Below are positions 12,987 through 25,817 of a stretch of DNA of 64,000 nucleotides, in pieces (the first letter of the stretch is position 1; each line of letters begins with the position of its first letter). The DNA is taken from positions 2,760,665-2,824,664 of the forward strand of contig RSEF01000012.1 of the NCBI GenBank assembly GCA_003993805.1, in the 5' to 3' direction. The translations under genes were made by a program, and so were the position numbers. Below the pieces are notes generated by a model, which saw nothing but the letters and a program-made list of their open reading frames with translations, did no database searches and had not been told where the DNA came from. The DNA is from Himantopus leucocephalus (Eukaryota; Chordata; Aves; Charadriiformes; Recurvirostridae).

Positions 12987-15900
12987 AGACATGATTTCTT
13001 AAATCCCCAGTGAAATGGCCCAGCACTCAGTCTTCCTGCAATGGAAACCTCTCTCCTGCCTGCATATCACCAGGCTGAGGCTGTAGGGAATTTGGGAGAG
13101 CCCCAAAGCACCAGATCTGACTTGGTGGGAACAGCTGATGGTGCTGTTCCCAGGAGCCGGCTCCTGGAGGAGGTGTGATGAGGTGGGAGGAAGCTCCATG
13201 CACCTGTACTTCTGTTAATTCACATAAACAACTTATTTAAAGCTGGGTAACGTCTACCATGGCAAGCAAGCCAGAGAAGTGGAGGTCAGGCACACGTTTG
13301 GGCTTCCTCCCTCTGGAGGCGGTGGATGACCAGCAGCGCCATGGACCACCACAGCCCACACGCTTCTCCTGGGATGCGCTGCCAAAATGCTGTGCTTGAA
13401 CCTGAACTCTTCAAGTGTCCTAGGCTCCCAGCTTTCACCACCATCTTCTGACCATGCCCAGAAGATCCCAAAGACCCAGGGCCAAAGGAAAGCCAGCCCT
13501 GCTGGTGGATCTCATGGAAGCTTTGGGCTCTGAGGCGCTACCCAGCTGCTCACAGGTGGGATGCTCTTGGAGCTGCCTTCACCTGGACTGCAGGAGCCCT
13601 CAGCCCACGGCAGTGCAAAGACAACGAGGGAAGCTCAAGTCACCCTTTTCCTTTGGTGGCTTGACACCTACGCAACTCNCTCCGCCGGGGAAAAAAAAAA
13701 AAAAAAAGCACTTTTAGTATTTTCTTCTCTTTTGCTAGGTTTGAGTGTGCTCAGCTGAACAAAGCGCTGGGGAGGAGGCAGCTCCTTGGATACCTCCCCT
13801 GGCGGCTGCAGAGGGTGGGAGGGGACGACAGGGACCCGGAGCCTCCGACTCCATCTTTAGAGCAGGAGTGGGATGGGGCTGAAAATACCCTGGGTAAATA
13901 ATAACGCATCTTTCCAGGGAAATTAGGAGTTTTAGGGGCTACAGATAGGGGCAAAAGCCTTCTCCGCTTTCTGCATTTCGCTCTCAATTTTCTTTTCCCC
14001 GTTTCATAACGGCGATCGTCAGACAGCAACACCTCCCGCACCCCGCCGATGCCGAAAGCGGCCCAGAGGTTGGATCAGTTGCCCCTCCTGATGTTGACCG
14101 TGTGTCCAGCTAGTTGGGACCTGTCACGTCCCGCTGGTCACCCATCCACATGGCAGAAACACACACGGACATCCAGCAGGAGGTCTGCTTCCAGCAGCGT
14201 GCAACAGCCTAACGTGGTCTCACCTCCACCTGCAGGCTAGGACATCTCACGGGGTCTCTCTAAGCATGCAGCTCCTCCATACCTCCCCAACCCCTGCCCA
14301 AAGACCCGCTCTGGCCACATGCTCCTTCTGAGACCCACCTCAGCCACTTGCGGGGACTATTCCTCAACAGCCGCAATGAATTTGGAAGCCAGCACATGCT
14401 GAAGCACTAGAGATAGTGGGTGTTAGGATGCTCTTTGCCCTCAGCAGCATGCCATGGTGATGCCACCAAGGACCCTGGGTCCCCAGTGCTGACAGTGTGC
14501 CCTCCAGTTCCCACCTCACGCCTGGGTTCATGCAGCCCCCTAACAAGTATGAGTCCACTCAATCACTCAGTTCAGGTGATGCGCCCCACCGAGCTGTGAC
14601 AACCCGCACCAACACAGGGAGAGCGGTCTCCCTCAGTGCAAGTTCATTAGTGCCTCCGTGGCAGCGGAGATGACCTCGTTAGTGAAGATACTTGTCCTGT
14701 ATGAGGTTGCAAACATTCTTTAGGATTTTTTCCCTCCCAAGATGGTTACGTGGTTTTGCTATGAAACTACAGCCACGTGCAGCCCACCTCCAACACTGTG
14801 ACAAAGCTGCAATGATACAACTTTATTTGCAGAAAACTCACTCTTCTAGCACCGCTTTGCTGCAAAACTCCGTCCTTCCTCCAAAAACGAGGCCAGCGTG
14901 GCCCATGGCCTCTCCCTCCCTGTGACTCACGCCATTTGAAGCCGGGGGGAAGACTTTGCCCAGGCTCCAGAGGTACAGACAGAGGGTGCTGCCCGTCTCG
15001 CCTGCAGCTCGCGCTTCCCTGCGCGTACCAGACTCAGGCTCAAGTCTCCTCGTTAGTTTTCACGCAATTTCCAAGGGCAGCTTGCAGTCAAGGTTCTAAT
15101 TCATAAAGCAATTAATGGATCAAGCCTCACTGCTTCAAAGAGGTGAGTTCTGGTATTTGTGTGAATCTTAGGGCTCGGGAAAAGCTCGCGTGAGCTGTGG
15201 GCAAAAAAGAGGATCAGACCACAACGCAATTTCCTCAGAAGCTCAAGCAAACCTAAAGCCTGACTGCATTGACACCTCTTGCAATGTTTTCCTTTTCTCA
15301 GGAAGTTTTCGTTAAGAACACTCACAGCGCAAGTGTTGCATTTCTTCCTCAACTCTTAAAGAATAAATCCCACAAACTAGCCCGTGTATTCCGAGCTGGA
15401 TAATGCTTCTATGTAAAGGGAAACAAAGTCCAAGACACCACAAAGCCCCGGTGGGACCTCGCTGTGCGCCTTCACTCTACGTGAAGGCACGTGGATATCG
15501 CAGCGATGAGCAGCAGCAATAAACGTTAAGACAGACACATACGCGAGGGTGAGTTTGCCAAGGGTGTTTAGGCAAAAGCTGAGAGAGCCAAGACAGACTC
15601 CAGCCTTCAAAATCTGAAATTCAACCCCAGGTGTCAGCGAGTGACCCTGGAGACAAGCGCTGGGGAGAGCTGACCTGCCCCTCAGCCACCTTTCCACGGT
15701 ACCTGCAGAGAGCACCCCATTATCGGGTACAACCCAAGCCCAAACTAATTCTCTAATTAATTAATCAACAGGCGGGTGCCAAGGGGAGCGCGTCAAAGCC
15801 ATTTCACCAACTCATGAGCTTTCTGAAACCTGGAAACGCATCACTGCCCAAGGGCACACCAACACGGGGCTTCTGCCCTACCCAAGGGACTACGCAACGT

Positions 15901-16948
15901 TTGGACACCTTCTCTTCTCACCCAAGCCTTCAGGGTAGAAAGGAAACAGCGGTAGGAGCAATAAGCAGAGCGTTTCTCTTGAAAATGGCATTATGGACGA
16001 GGAGGTGGCCACCTGATGGACACAGAAATATAACTAGGCGCTGGTTCACACCTCCATGCACAGGCTGCACGCTGCGCCGGGAGAACGGCTCTCCTCCGCT
16101 GTGAACGTGACCATGAACAGCAGCAGCTTCAGGAAGAGGAGAAAATTACTGGGTGTAATTGAAACTGCAGGGAGGAGTTAGGGACATAAAATGTAATTAT
16201 CTGCCGTGGAATGGAGCCAAGATTAACAATCCTACTTCTGGTCATTTAAAGTCCCCATTAACTTTTCCATACGCTGATGATATCGATTTTGTGTCTTACT
16301 GGCTGCAAGATGCAGCATTTCTAGTAGAAAGCCCCGGGCCTCCTCTCATAAGGGTCTCAGATCACCTGTAGAAGAGGGAGTGAGGGTCTCAACTTCAACT
16401 GAGGCCTTCTCCAAGGGTCTGGAAGATCTTCCTCACTAGCTGTCAAGGGAAGGAAGAGGTAGGAGGATGCTCCAGTTGAGCCCCAGTTGCAGTAACCACT
16501 TTCCTCTCCAGATGTTGGTGGCTAGAGTTGGCTAAGATGCCTTTTTGATGCCTGGGAAGATGATCTGGGTGGGCATCGCAATAATTCAGAGACCTCCTAG
16601 ACTACAGTTTGTGAGACTGGGTGGACCTCCGACCACCTCAACCTCCTCCTCCTTTCCTTGCACTCCACCCCAGCAGTTTGCACAATACTCAGTCAGTTCG
16701 CATCCAAACGGCACCATGAACATCTCCACATCCTTCCTCTGCTCAGCCCACTCCCCTGCCCTGCACCCAGGCACAATGTAGCAAGGCCCTTGCCATTTGG
16801 AGAGGGCAGCAAACCCCAACGAGCCATCGCATGCCCTCAGCTGATTCGAAATCCTGCTGAGGTCCTGGCACTTTCCCCACCCATACCATTCTCCTTGCAC
16901 CCTCACCATCTGAGGATGCAGAACATCCTTCACTGGCCTCATCCCAAA

Positions 16949-17270
16949 CCTGAACGGAGGTTGCAGAGAGGTGGGACTTGACCTGTTCTGTCAAGTAACA
17001 GGTGACAGAACAAGAGGAAATGGCTTCAAGTTGTGCCAAGGGAAGTTTAGATTGGATATTAGGAAGAATTTCTTTACCGAAAGGGCCATCAGGCGTTGGA
17101 ACGCATTACCCAGGGCAGTGGTGGAATCTCCATCCCTGGAGATATTTAAGGATGGTGTAGATATAGTGCTCAGAGACATGGTTTAGTGGTGGGCTTAGCA
17201 GTGTTAGGTTAACGATTGGACTAGATGATCTTACAACTCTTTTCCAATCTAGGAGATGCTGTAATTCTGG
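16949..17270 (+). mobile_element. CR1 LINE, 3' end fragment of a different subfamily
   Basis: The forward CR1 3' region starts with CCTGAACGGAGG and a GAGGTGGGACTTG motif. It includes GGTTTAGTGGTGGGCTTAGC and GACTAGATGATCTTACAACT, and ends with a degraded GTAATTCTG. The subfamily-specific middle differs from the copies at 3491, 39701 and 41793, and the sequence looks more diverged. Confidence 0.9.
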
Positions 17271-17649
17271 TCAACGTGTCCATCCACAGCACCAGGAGGA
17301 GGATGCTTGTTGGTGACTCTGGTACCTGCATGACCCGTTTCTATTTCCTCACCCTTGGGAAGCAGTGGGCACTGCTGGGGGTGCCCCGAACAACGGCCAC
17401 CCCTTGCTCCGCTCCTCATGTGAAACCAGCATGAAATCAGTATACACACATGAAACCCATGTCGTTGTCAAGAGGTAGAGGACCATTGCCTCCAGCACTG
17501 GGGCTTCCCTGGGAAGTGACCTGGCTTCAGCAGCTTCTCAAAGGCTTTTGTAAACTTTTAAGGGAAAACGCAGTCTTTTTTCTGTTTTAAGCGACGAGAG
17601 AGCACCCACCCTCGGTTTAGAAGGTGCCCACCCCCACCAGCCCCCTTAC

Positions 17650-18432
17650 CTCCACCAGGTGAGGCGTGGGGTTGAAGCCACACATGTTGCAGACCTGCTG
17701 CCGGCAGGTCGTGCAGGTGTTGTAGTTGGGGGGCTCGCTGGAGCCCACGTTGATCTCCGCCTTGCAGAGGGGGCACGAGACCCTCGCTTTCGGCACTTCC
17801 TTTGGCTTGACGCCCTGCTCCGGCTTGCCCGGCTTCGCGGTCGGCGCGGCACCGGCTCGGCCCTGCGCCCCCGGGGCTTTGGGACCAGCTTCTTTGCTGG
17901 CATCGCTGAAGACGATTTTTGGAGGCACTTTGCCAGGAGATGGCTGGCTTGGAGGGGGAGCCTCTGGCTGGGCGGACATGAGGGTGCTCGCCTGGGTCAG
18001 GAGGGATGCCCCAAAGCCAAAGAGCTTCCCCGTGAGCCCCTCCTGGGCTTGCTCTTGTGCTCCCGCCCCAGGGGCCGGGGCGGCAGGCTTCGCCCCCACA
18101 TCTCCTGCCGTCTTTCTCTGCTCGGAGGAGGAAGGCTTGGCTTGCTGATGCTGCGGGGAGGACCTGGCCGGCTCCTGAGGTTTCGGCTGGCCTTGGCCAT
18201 GCGGTTCCCTCTGCGGTGTCGTGGGCTGAGGTTTGGATGGCTCGGGCGGCAGGGTGCGGGCGGCCTGCGGGGACTTATCCGCCCCCGGGGGCGGTGGGTG
18301 CTTGGCCGGGGAGTGGGAGGGAGACGGCGAAGGAGAGTGCAGCTGCTGCTGACTCTTGGAGCGAGGAGCGGTGGTCATGTCCATCCCCAGCGCCCGCTGC
18401 ATCTGGCAGTTCAAGCACAACCATTCCTTCAC
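17650..18432 (-). CDS. BSN: Bassoon (BSN), internal coding exon between zinc fingers 1 and 2
   Basis: Bassoon is a giant scaffold of the presynaptic active zone. It organises synaptic vesicle release sites together with Piccolo. The exon is 783 bp (261 codons), phase 0 at both ends. The acceptor is TTGCAG directly before GTGAAGGAATGG, and the donor is GTAAGG. The translation starts VKEWLCLNCQMQRALGMDMT, closing a C4 zinc finger begun in the previous exon. Next comes a Ser/Pro/Gln-rich linker of about 200 residues containing EGLTGKLFGFGASLLTQAST and PKIVFSDASKEAGPK, both typical of Bassoon. It ends with CPLC, TCTTC and CNMCGFNPTPHLVE, the first part of zinc finger 2. Piccolo shares this layout, but the linker motifs fit Bassoon better. 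The upstream coding exon and all later exons are not found in the window. Confidence 0.93.
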
Positions 18433-19592
18433 CTGCAAGACAAGGAGAGGACACGGGCCGTGAGCGGTGGGGCGGGCTACGGCCGCATGCAGGTAGCCCC
18501 AGCGCACCATTAGGTCCCCCGAAACAAACCCTACGTAGCTACGGGAATGAAGCATCAACTCCCAGAAAAACATTTTGGTACCATATTCTTCACGAAAAGT
18601 ATCTTGCAGTCACGGCGACCAGACCCCATCTGTCACAGGTACCCACGACACAACACGCCGGTGCAAAAAGCAAGCTTTAATTAGCCTTGGTTTGCTTCCA
18701 AGGCTTCTGCTGCAAAGCTCCTGCTAGCCACGAGGCTCTGCCTGCAGGCAGCGCGCTTCGTGCCTCTCTCCCTGGGGGAGAGGAGCCTTTCTGAGGGCTC
18801 CCAGCCCCACCACCTCCCTAAACCCCATTTTTTCTCTTCCCGCTTGGCAACCAGGGCTAGCACAGAAAACAGCCAGGGCCCNCGCAGCTCTACGGAGGGA
18901 CACTGCTACAACGCACGTGTACGACTGCAATGCTGCCCAGCACCGGCACGCTGCCTGCTGCCACCGGGTACCTCCCAGGGAAAAAGCCGTCGTGATATGC
19001 CCGATGCTTCCCCGGGGCCAGCACAGATGGCTTTTTCCTGGAATCGGTACGGCGGTCGGGACATCCCACCCAAAAATGTGGCGCTGCAGTCCATAAGGGA
19101 CAGTGGGGAGCGGGTTCTCCTCGCACGACGCGTCCGCGCCGCTGGGCAGGCGAAGCACCCGCTGGGGAGCAAACGGTTAATCCTCGCTCTGGCCACGATG
19201 AACTTCTGGATGCAAATGAAATATACGGTGCTCCCTGGCTAAGTGGTGATAAATGAAACATTTCCCCCCTTGAGAGACGTTCCCGGTGACACGCTAACGT
19301 CTGAATTAAGTTAATTAAAGAGGCCGTGTGAAAGCTGTGAGCCTTCCCATATGAGGAACCCCCAGGATGCTCAGCGGCTCTGCAAATATTAACGTATATA
19401 GCACAGTCAGCAGGACAACCGGCTCTGCCTGCAAAAGATTTCTCCGAGACGAGCAACTAAGGTGGCAAAAAGGACCAGAGCATTCCCAAAAAGCGCAGAA
19501 GCATCCAGGACAAGCGGACCCAGAGCCCGGCACGGCTCTCAATTCTGTTGGATTCAGATCAACAAGGAAGGCTGGATTAAAATTAAAGCGGG

Positions 19593-19606
19593 GGTGTGTG
19601 TGTGTG
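19593..19606 (+). repeat. (GT)n microsatellite
   Basis: Seven GT units after a G-run. No gene context beyond the probable BSN intron. Confidence 0.9.
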
Positions 19607-21299
19607 CCCAAACAAAGCTCCCCCTACCCGCTATGCCCCCTCCTCTCCCTGCCCAGCAGCCGGCTGCTCCCCGGGCTGCAGAGCTCCGCGTCGCCTCTTC
19701 GTCTCCAGCAGAGCTCTCCCCATCACCTCACAAGCCTGGCTGCACGTCAGCTCTGTGGTTCTTCTCAGCTCTCACTGTGCTTGCTGAGCTCCCACGCCAC
19801 TACCCCCACCAGCCTCCGCTCAAGTATTTCAACTTGGAGCCGAAAAGCAGCCGCAATTTTTCCCCAGCAATTTTGCACTGCGTCGTTGTTTCTCCAAGCC
19901 GTTCCAAGCGAGCGACGTTACATTTAATTCCTGAAAACATTGCTTTAGTTTTTATACCTTCTTATAGTCTCGCTGTCTCTCTTCTGACATACAGAATTCC
20001 TCGCGTTATTTTTGCTCTCACACCCCCCTGGAATTTCTTCCCACTATTCTATTTCAGGAGAGCGTCTCCCAAAATCCTGTCAGCTTCGCCCGCCGTCCCT
20101 GTCAGCTCCGATTAAGGGAGAACCAATCCTTTCTATTCAGGTTCTCTCTCCCCACAACGTTCCCACTATCTGAGATGCGCAAATCTTCCCTCTCCCCATA
20201 ATCTCCTTACCCACCCTTTAAGACTGTCCGGTGAGGTGGAAATTGGGGGAAGAGGAGATATTTCCAGGCCCGCGTTGGGGCTGTTTGCATCTAGTCGTTA
20301 AGGGACCGCGACCACAAGGTACGCGGCAACGGACACACTCCACGCTCCTGCTTTTCTATAGTCTGTGTTTATTGTAGGCTGGCACAAGATTTAGCTTATT
20401 TTCTGGAACTGGAAAAATGCTTTGCTGCTCTCCGGCATAAAACTTCCAAACAACCAAACAAAATATTGAGGGAATTCGATTGATTGCCCTCAAGTGTCTG
20501 CCAGCTTTAACGAGCAGCAAGAGCTTCTGGTGAATACCGAACAGCTCACAGCTCCAGCTTTGCTGGTTCCTCCCTGCTCCCCACCCCAACGCACGGTGCC
20601 CTGGCCAAGGCTTGGGCAGAAGAACCGCTCCCCGGGCACCGGGAGGTAGCGGCCCCGGGTCCCATGGCCATGCAAGATGCATACAGCTCACGGACAAGCC
20701 CACCAGGATCTTCCTGAGCTCAGGGGCCGGGGAACAACATGATCACTGGAGCTTTCTTGCTTTCCACAATAAACCTGGCTTATGCAACCAAGACAGAAAA
20801 AAAGCCAGAGGGCTTTCAGATGGGATAGGAACCATCAAATTGCTCTCGGTGCCTTGGTAAGCAACTGCTGAGGAACATCTGTCCTGAGGAGCAGGAGAAA
20901 GCTGCAGGGAATACAGCGGGGCGGGTGTGTTCCCAGAGCAAGCATTTGAAATGTAAATTTAGTTGGGATTATCACAAATTGCCTGACCGGCCTCTGCTGA
21001 TGCAACCGCCGATGACACAACCCCGTGTGGATTACACAGATCAAAGACGACTCAAAGGATCCTGGAGGGAAGATAGTAAAGAGGAAGGGCCAGGGCCGTC
21101 TTGCCAAAGATCCTTCCCCGAAGAAAAAGAAAGGAGGATGGAAAAGCCTGGGCGTAAATCTTTACTAATCCAACCCCTCAAAGTTTTGATTTGGTGGAGA
21201 ACCGGGCAAATAAGACACAGAAATACATGAAACGGTGGACTATTCACTCGGCTTGCATCGCCGTCCTCTAAACGCTCCTCTTCTTGCCTGCGGACTCAT

Positions 21300-23160
21300 C
21301 ATGCTCAGGAAACAGTAGAGAAATAGGGGGCAAGAATATGAAAAGAATAATTTATCCTACTACTTTTTCCATCGCTGCTAACAGCCTGGGTAACCAGCAG
21401 AATGAAATGTCTATTGGTGAGAAGAGAAGAGCCCAACATTATTGAAAACTCTAGTTCCAGCTCACCTTGTGGGAATGCTGAAATCACCGTTATACCCTAA
21501 AATAAGGGGAGGTAAAGCTGCGCTGTCTTGAATAGTCCAAGACCGGCTACTCAGAGCATGCTAACCTCCTCACCCCGGGAGGTCCGACTGGGGGAAATAC
21601 TGAAAAATACAAAGAAAATGGGGATGTAGATGGTGGCTCTGAAACCAAGCTGATGCCTCAATGAAGAGCGAAGGAGGCCAGCTAAAAGTGAAGGTGGCTG
21701 CACAATTAGAAACATACAATCAGCAGCTATCAGAGCTCAGCACACCAACATCAACCCACTGAAAAGAGAAGCTGTGAAGTGCTTAAGCCGTATGAAAGCA
21801 AAGGAGCTTCAGAAAGACGTCTCCTGGGGAGCAGTAGGAAGGACTGATCGAGGGCTTTAGGGACAAAGGCCATCCTAGAAAGGACAGGCGTTCATCACTG
21901 CGTGGAGATGGTAAAGCTGTTAATGAGAAAGATATGGCGGATGTGCTCTAATTACCGTCATCGAACATTTGGGAAGAAGCAGGATAGCACTCATTACGAG
22001 GATGAAGCGTTTCCAACTTATTAGCAATCGAGAAGAACATTCAACAACATCCACCAGCACCAGAAGATATTTAAATTTGGCAGATCTGAATAATTTTGCA
22101 TCCAAGAGAGCTAAGAAAACTGCTGCGTGCTGATGTTCATTTTCAAGAGGAAATTTTAGAAGACTGGAAGAGTCTGCTGCTCGGGTATCCAAGAAGGTGA
22201 AGGTATGGCCTGAAGGGGACGGCTAGCCAGACATCTGTCCAAGCCAGAAAGACAACGCTGGATTCACGCAGCAGAGAACTGACGGGCAAGCATATACGCC
22301 AGTCAACGTGGTTTTAGGGAAAATAGGTCACGGCAAGCAAACCTGATTTCATTCTCTGCAACATTTGATATTAGTAATGCACAGAAGCAATATCCTGGAT
22401 GTCCAAAAAGGTGTTTTGACCTAGTAATGCATGACATGCTGACAACAACAACAAAAAAAGCACTGCAAAATATGAATAGTGAATACGCTAAATGGATTTC
22501 AGACTAGTTACCCGGCTGATCTGGGAGACAACAAGGATTCACCACTGCTTAAATATCTCGCTATGGCTACCACCACTCACGCACGGCAGGTTTTGGTAAA
22601 ACGCTAAATATCGACGAAGACGAGTCTCTGCTGCCCGGCAAACCCGCGCTCGCTCCGTGCGGGAAGCCCGGAGCTGGAGGTAGGAGTGAGGAGGTGGCTC
22701 AGCCTCCTCTTCCAGCACCGAGGGACTCCTTCCAGGGCCCTCAACGGTTCCACACCGACATTTTAAGGAGATTAGTAAAACACTGCGGGAGATATAGACC
22801 GGATCTGTAAGAGCGATTCTAGGGATGCAGAAAATGTCTGAAATGAGAGAATTAAAGAGGTTGATCTTTTTCGTTTATCAAAGAGAAGATTAAGAAGTGA
22901 CTTGATTACGACATAGCAGCACATTCAGGGGAAACAATATCAGGTACTAAAAGGTTCTTAATTAGGCAGAAAAAGGCATAAAAAGAACTAATGACTGGAA
23001 ATGGAAGCCAAATATATTAAGCATCACTTTTAACAGCAGATGTTTCTAACCACTAAAGCAAATTATACACATGCTGTTGGGCTCAGCAGAAGACTTAGGG
23101 AGGTAAAGCTTGCAGGCCTTTCTTCCATCTATAGGGTATTTTATACCCACACTGATCTTA
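21300..23160 (+). mobile_element. Ancient, decayed CR1-type LINE (RT region plus 3' end)
   Basis: The stretch shows scattered but collinear matches to CR1 of the older amniote type. These are a GAAGACTGGAAGAGT block near 22160, the reverse-transcriptase core around 22290-22450 (translation in broken frames resembles GFxxxxSRQANLISF and then FDLVMHDML, a decayed form of AFDxVxHxxLL), and a 3' part near 22850-23000 with AAGAAGTGACTTGATTACGA and AAAAAGGCATAAAAAGAACT. Frames are interrupted by many stops and indels. The boundaries are approximate and the call rests on remembered family patterns. Confidence 0.6.
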
Positions 23161-24919
23161 GAAGCTGTGGAAGTTTGAACCACCCCGTCTTTGCGGACAT
23201 TTGGTATGTCTGCATCGGACACCCGACGTGCCGCAGCCCCGCGCGCAGCGCCCAACGCGCCCACGACCACCAGCCTCACCCTTCCCACCACAGACCCCCT
23301 CCAACAACGTCCCAGGCGATTTCTCTAACCTTCCCCCCCCGCCAAATCCTGCTATTCCCAAATGTCCAGACGGGTCTGCGACCTGCAGCGCTTGCCGGGT
23401 CACTGCTGCCAGATGTGCCTCCCCCCTCTCGATGCCGCAACTGCAGCTGCAAGCACCGACCATTTCCAAATCCCATTAGGAACAAAAACTTTCCAATCAG
23501 CATTTCCTTATAAAAAAAAAAAAAAAAAGGATACTGTAGGCAGGAATAGACACAGCACGCGCTGGCTGTGCCCAGGGCAGATTTAAACACCGATAAGAAT
23601 TATATCTGGGCACACGGATGGTGGGCCTCATCCTGACCCCTGCAGAGGGACGCAGTACGGGAGAGCAGTGGTGTGGGTGGTACGTGGTGGGGGACTAAAG
23701 ACCATCCCCCTCAGATCCCTCTAGAAAAAACACCAAGAAAAGGACCCAGATAAAAATGATCTGAAACAACAGAGACAGCCTGAGCTTACAAGGCTTCTAA
23801 AGTTATTCTAACACCACCTATTTTAGGAAGCTGTGGAAACAGTCCGTCCCCTGGATTTGTTACCAGGAGATGCAAGGGAGTGCTGGTAGTGTGCAGGTTG
23901 TTTTGCTCTCCCGAGGTAAGACAATACAGCTCTAAAAGTATCCTAAGTATAGAGTTCAGCCTTTGCAGTAGATAGGAGAAGCTTTAAAATGAGCTGTAAG
24001 CAGAAAGAACTCTTAATTGAACGTCCGAGATCTCTTCAAGCCAAAATGTAGGATTATAACGAAGAATAACTCTGTCTTTGCTGAGGGTTGGTTATTTTGG
24101 ACCATTTGGAGGTCACCCAGGATGCTATCCTACTACATAAAAATAATCAAACCACAAAGAATAGGAGAGCATTAGGTGACCATATTTAAGACTTCGGAGA
24201 CTTGAGACTGAATGGTTCCTCACCAGCTCTACCCATTCACAACACTTCACTGTAGCCACAGCCACCTGACCTTGCTAGCTCTATGACCAGTATCGGAGGA
24301 GGCTGTTGGGCACGTCAGGAGCACAGTCCACCTGACTTGTTTAAAATGATTATTTTAGGCTGTGAAGAACAGCTCCCAAGTCACCTCAAGCCAAGCATGG
24401 CCAACCCCATCCAAGGTGGACCACTTTGAAGAGGATGGAGCAAACAAGCCTTGTTGAGCAGAAGACACAACCCATCCTCCTCCTCTGGTGTGAGACAACA
24501 GGGCGCACAGCTAGCTGAAAAACGAGAAGCCAAGTTCATGGGAAATCAGAGAAGAGGAGCACGGGTTTTCTCCGAGTTGCCTAAACCATGTGTATTTAAC
24601 GTTCCACAAAACTGGAAATCATGGAAAAACACATTTGGGAAGAGCAAGATGGCACGCCTTCAAGCAGGAGCTCCTCGACTCCGAGAGCCCCGAGCAGGCG
24701 CCTGCCCCAGAGCCACCTCTCATGAAGCCAACCCCCAGCAGATGCACCCCAGGGCCATGGTCACAGCTCCCTCCTCTGCCTTTCGGAGTCACCACTACAG
24801 CCAGAACTAGAGGAGTATAAAAATAACCAAAGCTGGAATTGGGTAACGAAGGTACTGTGTTAATCGGGCTAATAGGGAGGCTCAATGCCAAGACCGCTGA
24901 CTGGATGAAGAAGGGTGGC

Positions 24920-24987
24920 ATTAATGGGTGCTGCTGGCTTATCCTGGAGGAACATTAATGGGTGCTACTGGCTTATCCTGGAGGAAC
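24920..24987 (+). repeat. 34-bp perfect-register tandem duplication
   Basis: ATTAATGGGTGCTGCTGG at 24920 is repeated at 24954 with a single G/A difference. Both units end TTATCCTGGAGGAAC. No N separates them, so unlike the single-N cases this may be real. Confidence 0.9.
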
Positions 24988-25724
24988 ACTGCAACAGCCT
25001 GGCCTCTCCCTAGAGCTGCTGGTGACCTGCCCCAGGGTGTCCTTACGTGCCTTCAATTCATCAGCTCTGCCTGCAGATGAAGAACCCTCGTCTCACGAAA
25101 TCAGCCAGTCAGCGAAACGTCCCTTCCCCTCCCCATGCCTCCCGGGTCTGCTCTAGAGGAGCTCTTCACCGGGGGGGGCACGTCTTGCGTTTCACATTGT
25201 CAGGCTGAAATCTGCCAAAGCCACGTACCCTGCAATTAAAGCGACATCCTGATCCAAGAGAAGAGGCAGTGCTAAAGGCAGCCCGCGGCTAGAGCGGAGA
25301 GGGAACAGCAAGCCGCGGCAGGGAGCCGGGATGCTGCCGGGGAGGCAGGAGGTGGGAATCACTGTAGGAGAGCAAGGAAAGCTCAGCAGATCCTGGAAGA
25401 GCTGCTGATGCATGAAAAAAAAAAAGCTAAACGTACTGCATGGAGAAGGCTTCCCACACCATCTCAGACTGGCTGGTGGAGCGGACGACATACACAAATA
25501 TATGCCTTAATTCTGAAGTTTTGGGGTTTAGGTTGGTTTTTTTTTTTTAAAGAAGAACTACTGCTGATTTCTCCTGTAGCAACGCAGGGACAGCTTGCCA
25601 CGAAGCTCACACATCGAGGGTAGGGAAAACCAGCCCCTGTTGTTTGGATCAAGCGCGCAGCCCGCGTGCAAATGAAATGAGAAGCCTGCAGAGCATCCCG
25701 TGGGGGGCTGCAATGTGGGGTACC

Positions 25725-25817
25725 AGCCAGGGTCTGACCTGGGGCGGGGGAGAACGGATAACATCGGGACNAGCCAGGGTCTGACCTGGGGCAGGGGAAA
25801 ACGGATAACATCGGGAG
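25725..25817 (+). repeat. Direct duplication (46 bp x 2) around a single N
   Basis: AGCCAGGGTCTGACCTGGGG starts at 25725 and 25772, with one N at 25771. Only a few bases differ between the units. The pattern matches the other single-N joins. Confidence 0.9.

Larger units (their letters stand above)
1..17649 (-). other. BSN: BSN intron downstream of the identified exon (non-coding)
   Basis: This stretch lies 3' of the BSN exon ending at 17650 and starts with a clear GTAAGG donor on the minus strand. The next BSN exon should open with the last Cys-x2-Cys pair of zinc finger 2. I see no such exon here, and no sign of the very large following BSN exon, so the intron runs off the left edge. No other protein gene is recognisable. 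The open frames are short, GC-driven and lack any family signature. Contents that can be named are CR1 copies at 3491-3751 and 16949-17270, LTRs at 5434-5930 and 12485-12986, short tandem repeats, and several single Ns. AT-rich stretches with homeodomain-like TAATTA cores occur near 9760-9830 and 10270-10460. Confidence 0.7.

Noticed and set aside
16840..16860. GATTCGAAATCC, resembling a tRNA B box
   Set aside because: No A box or cloverleaf could be fitted around it.
17659..18513. Long plus-strand open frame (284 codons) over the BSN exon
   Set aside because: It is antisense to a firmly identified coding exon with high GC at codon ends. The product has no recognisable features.
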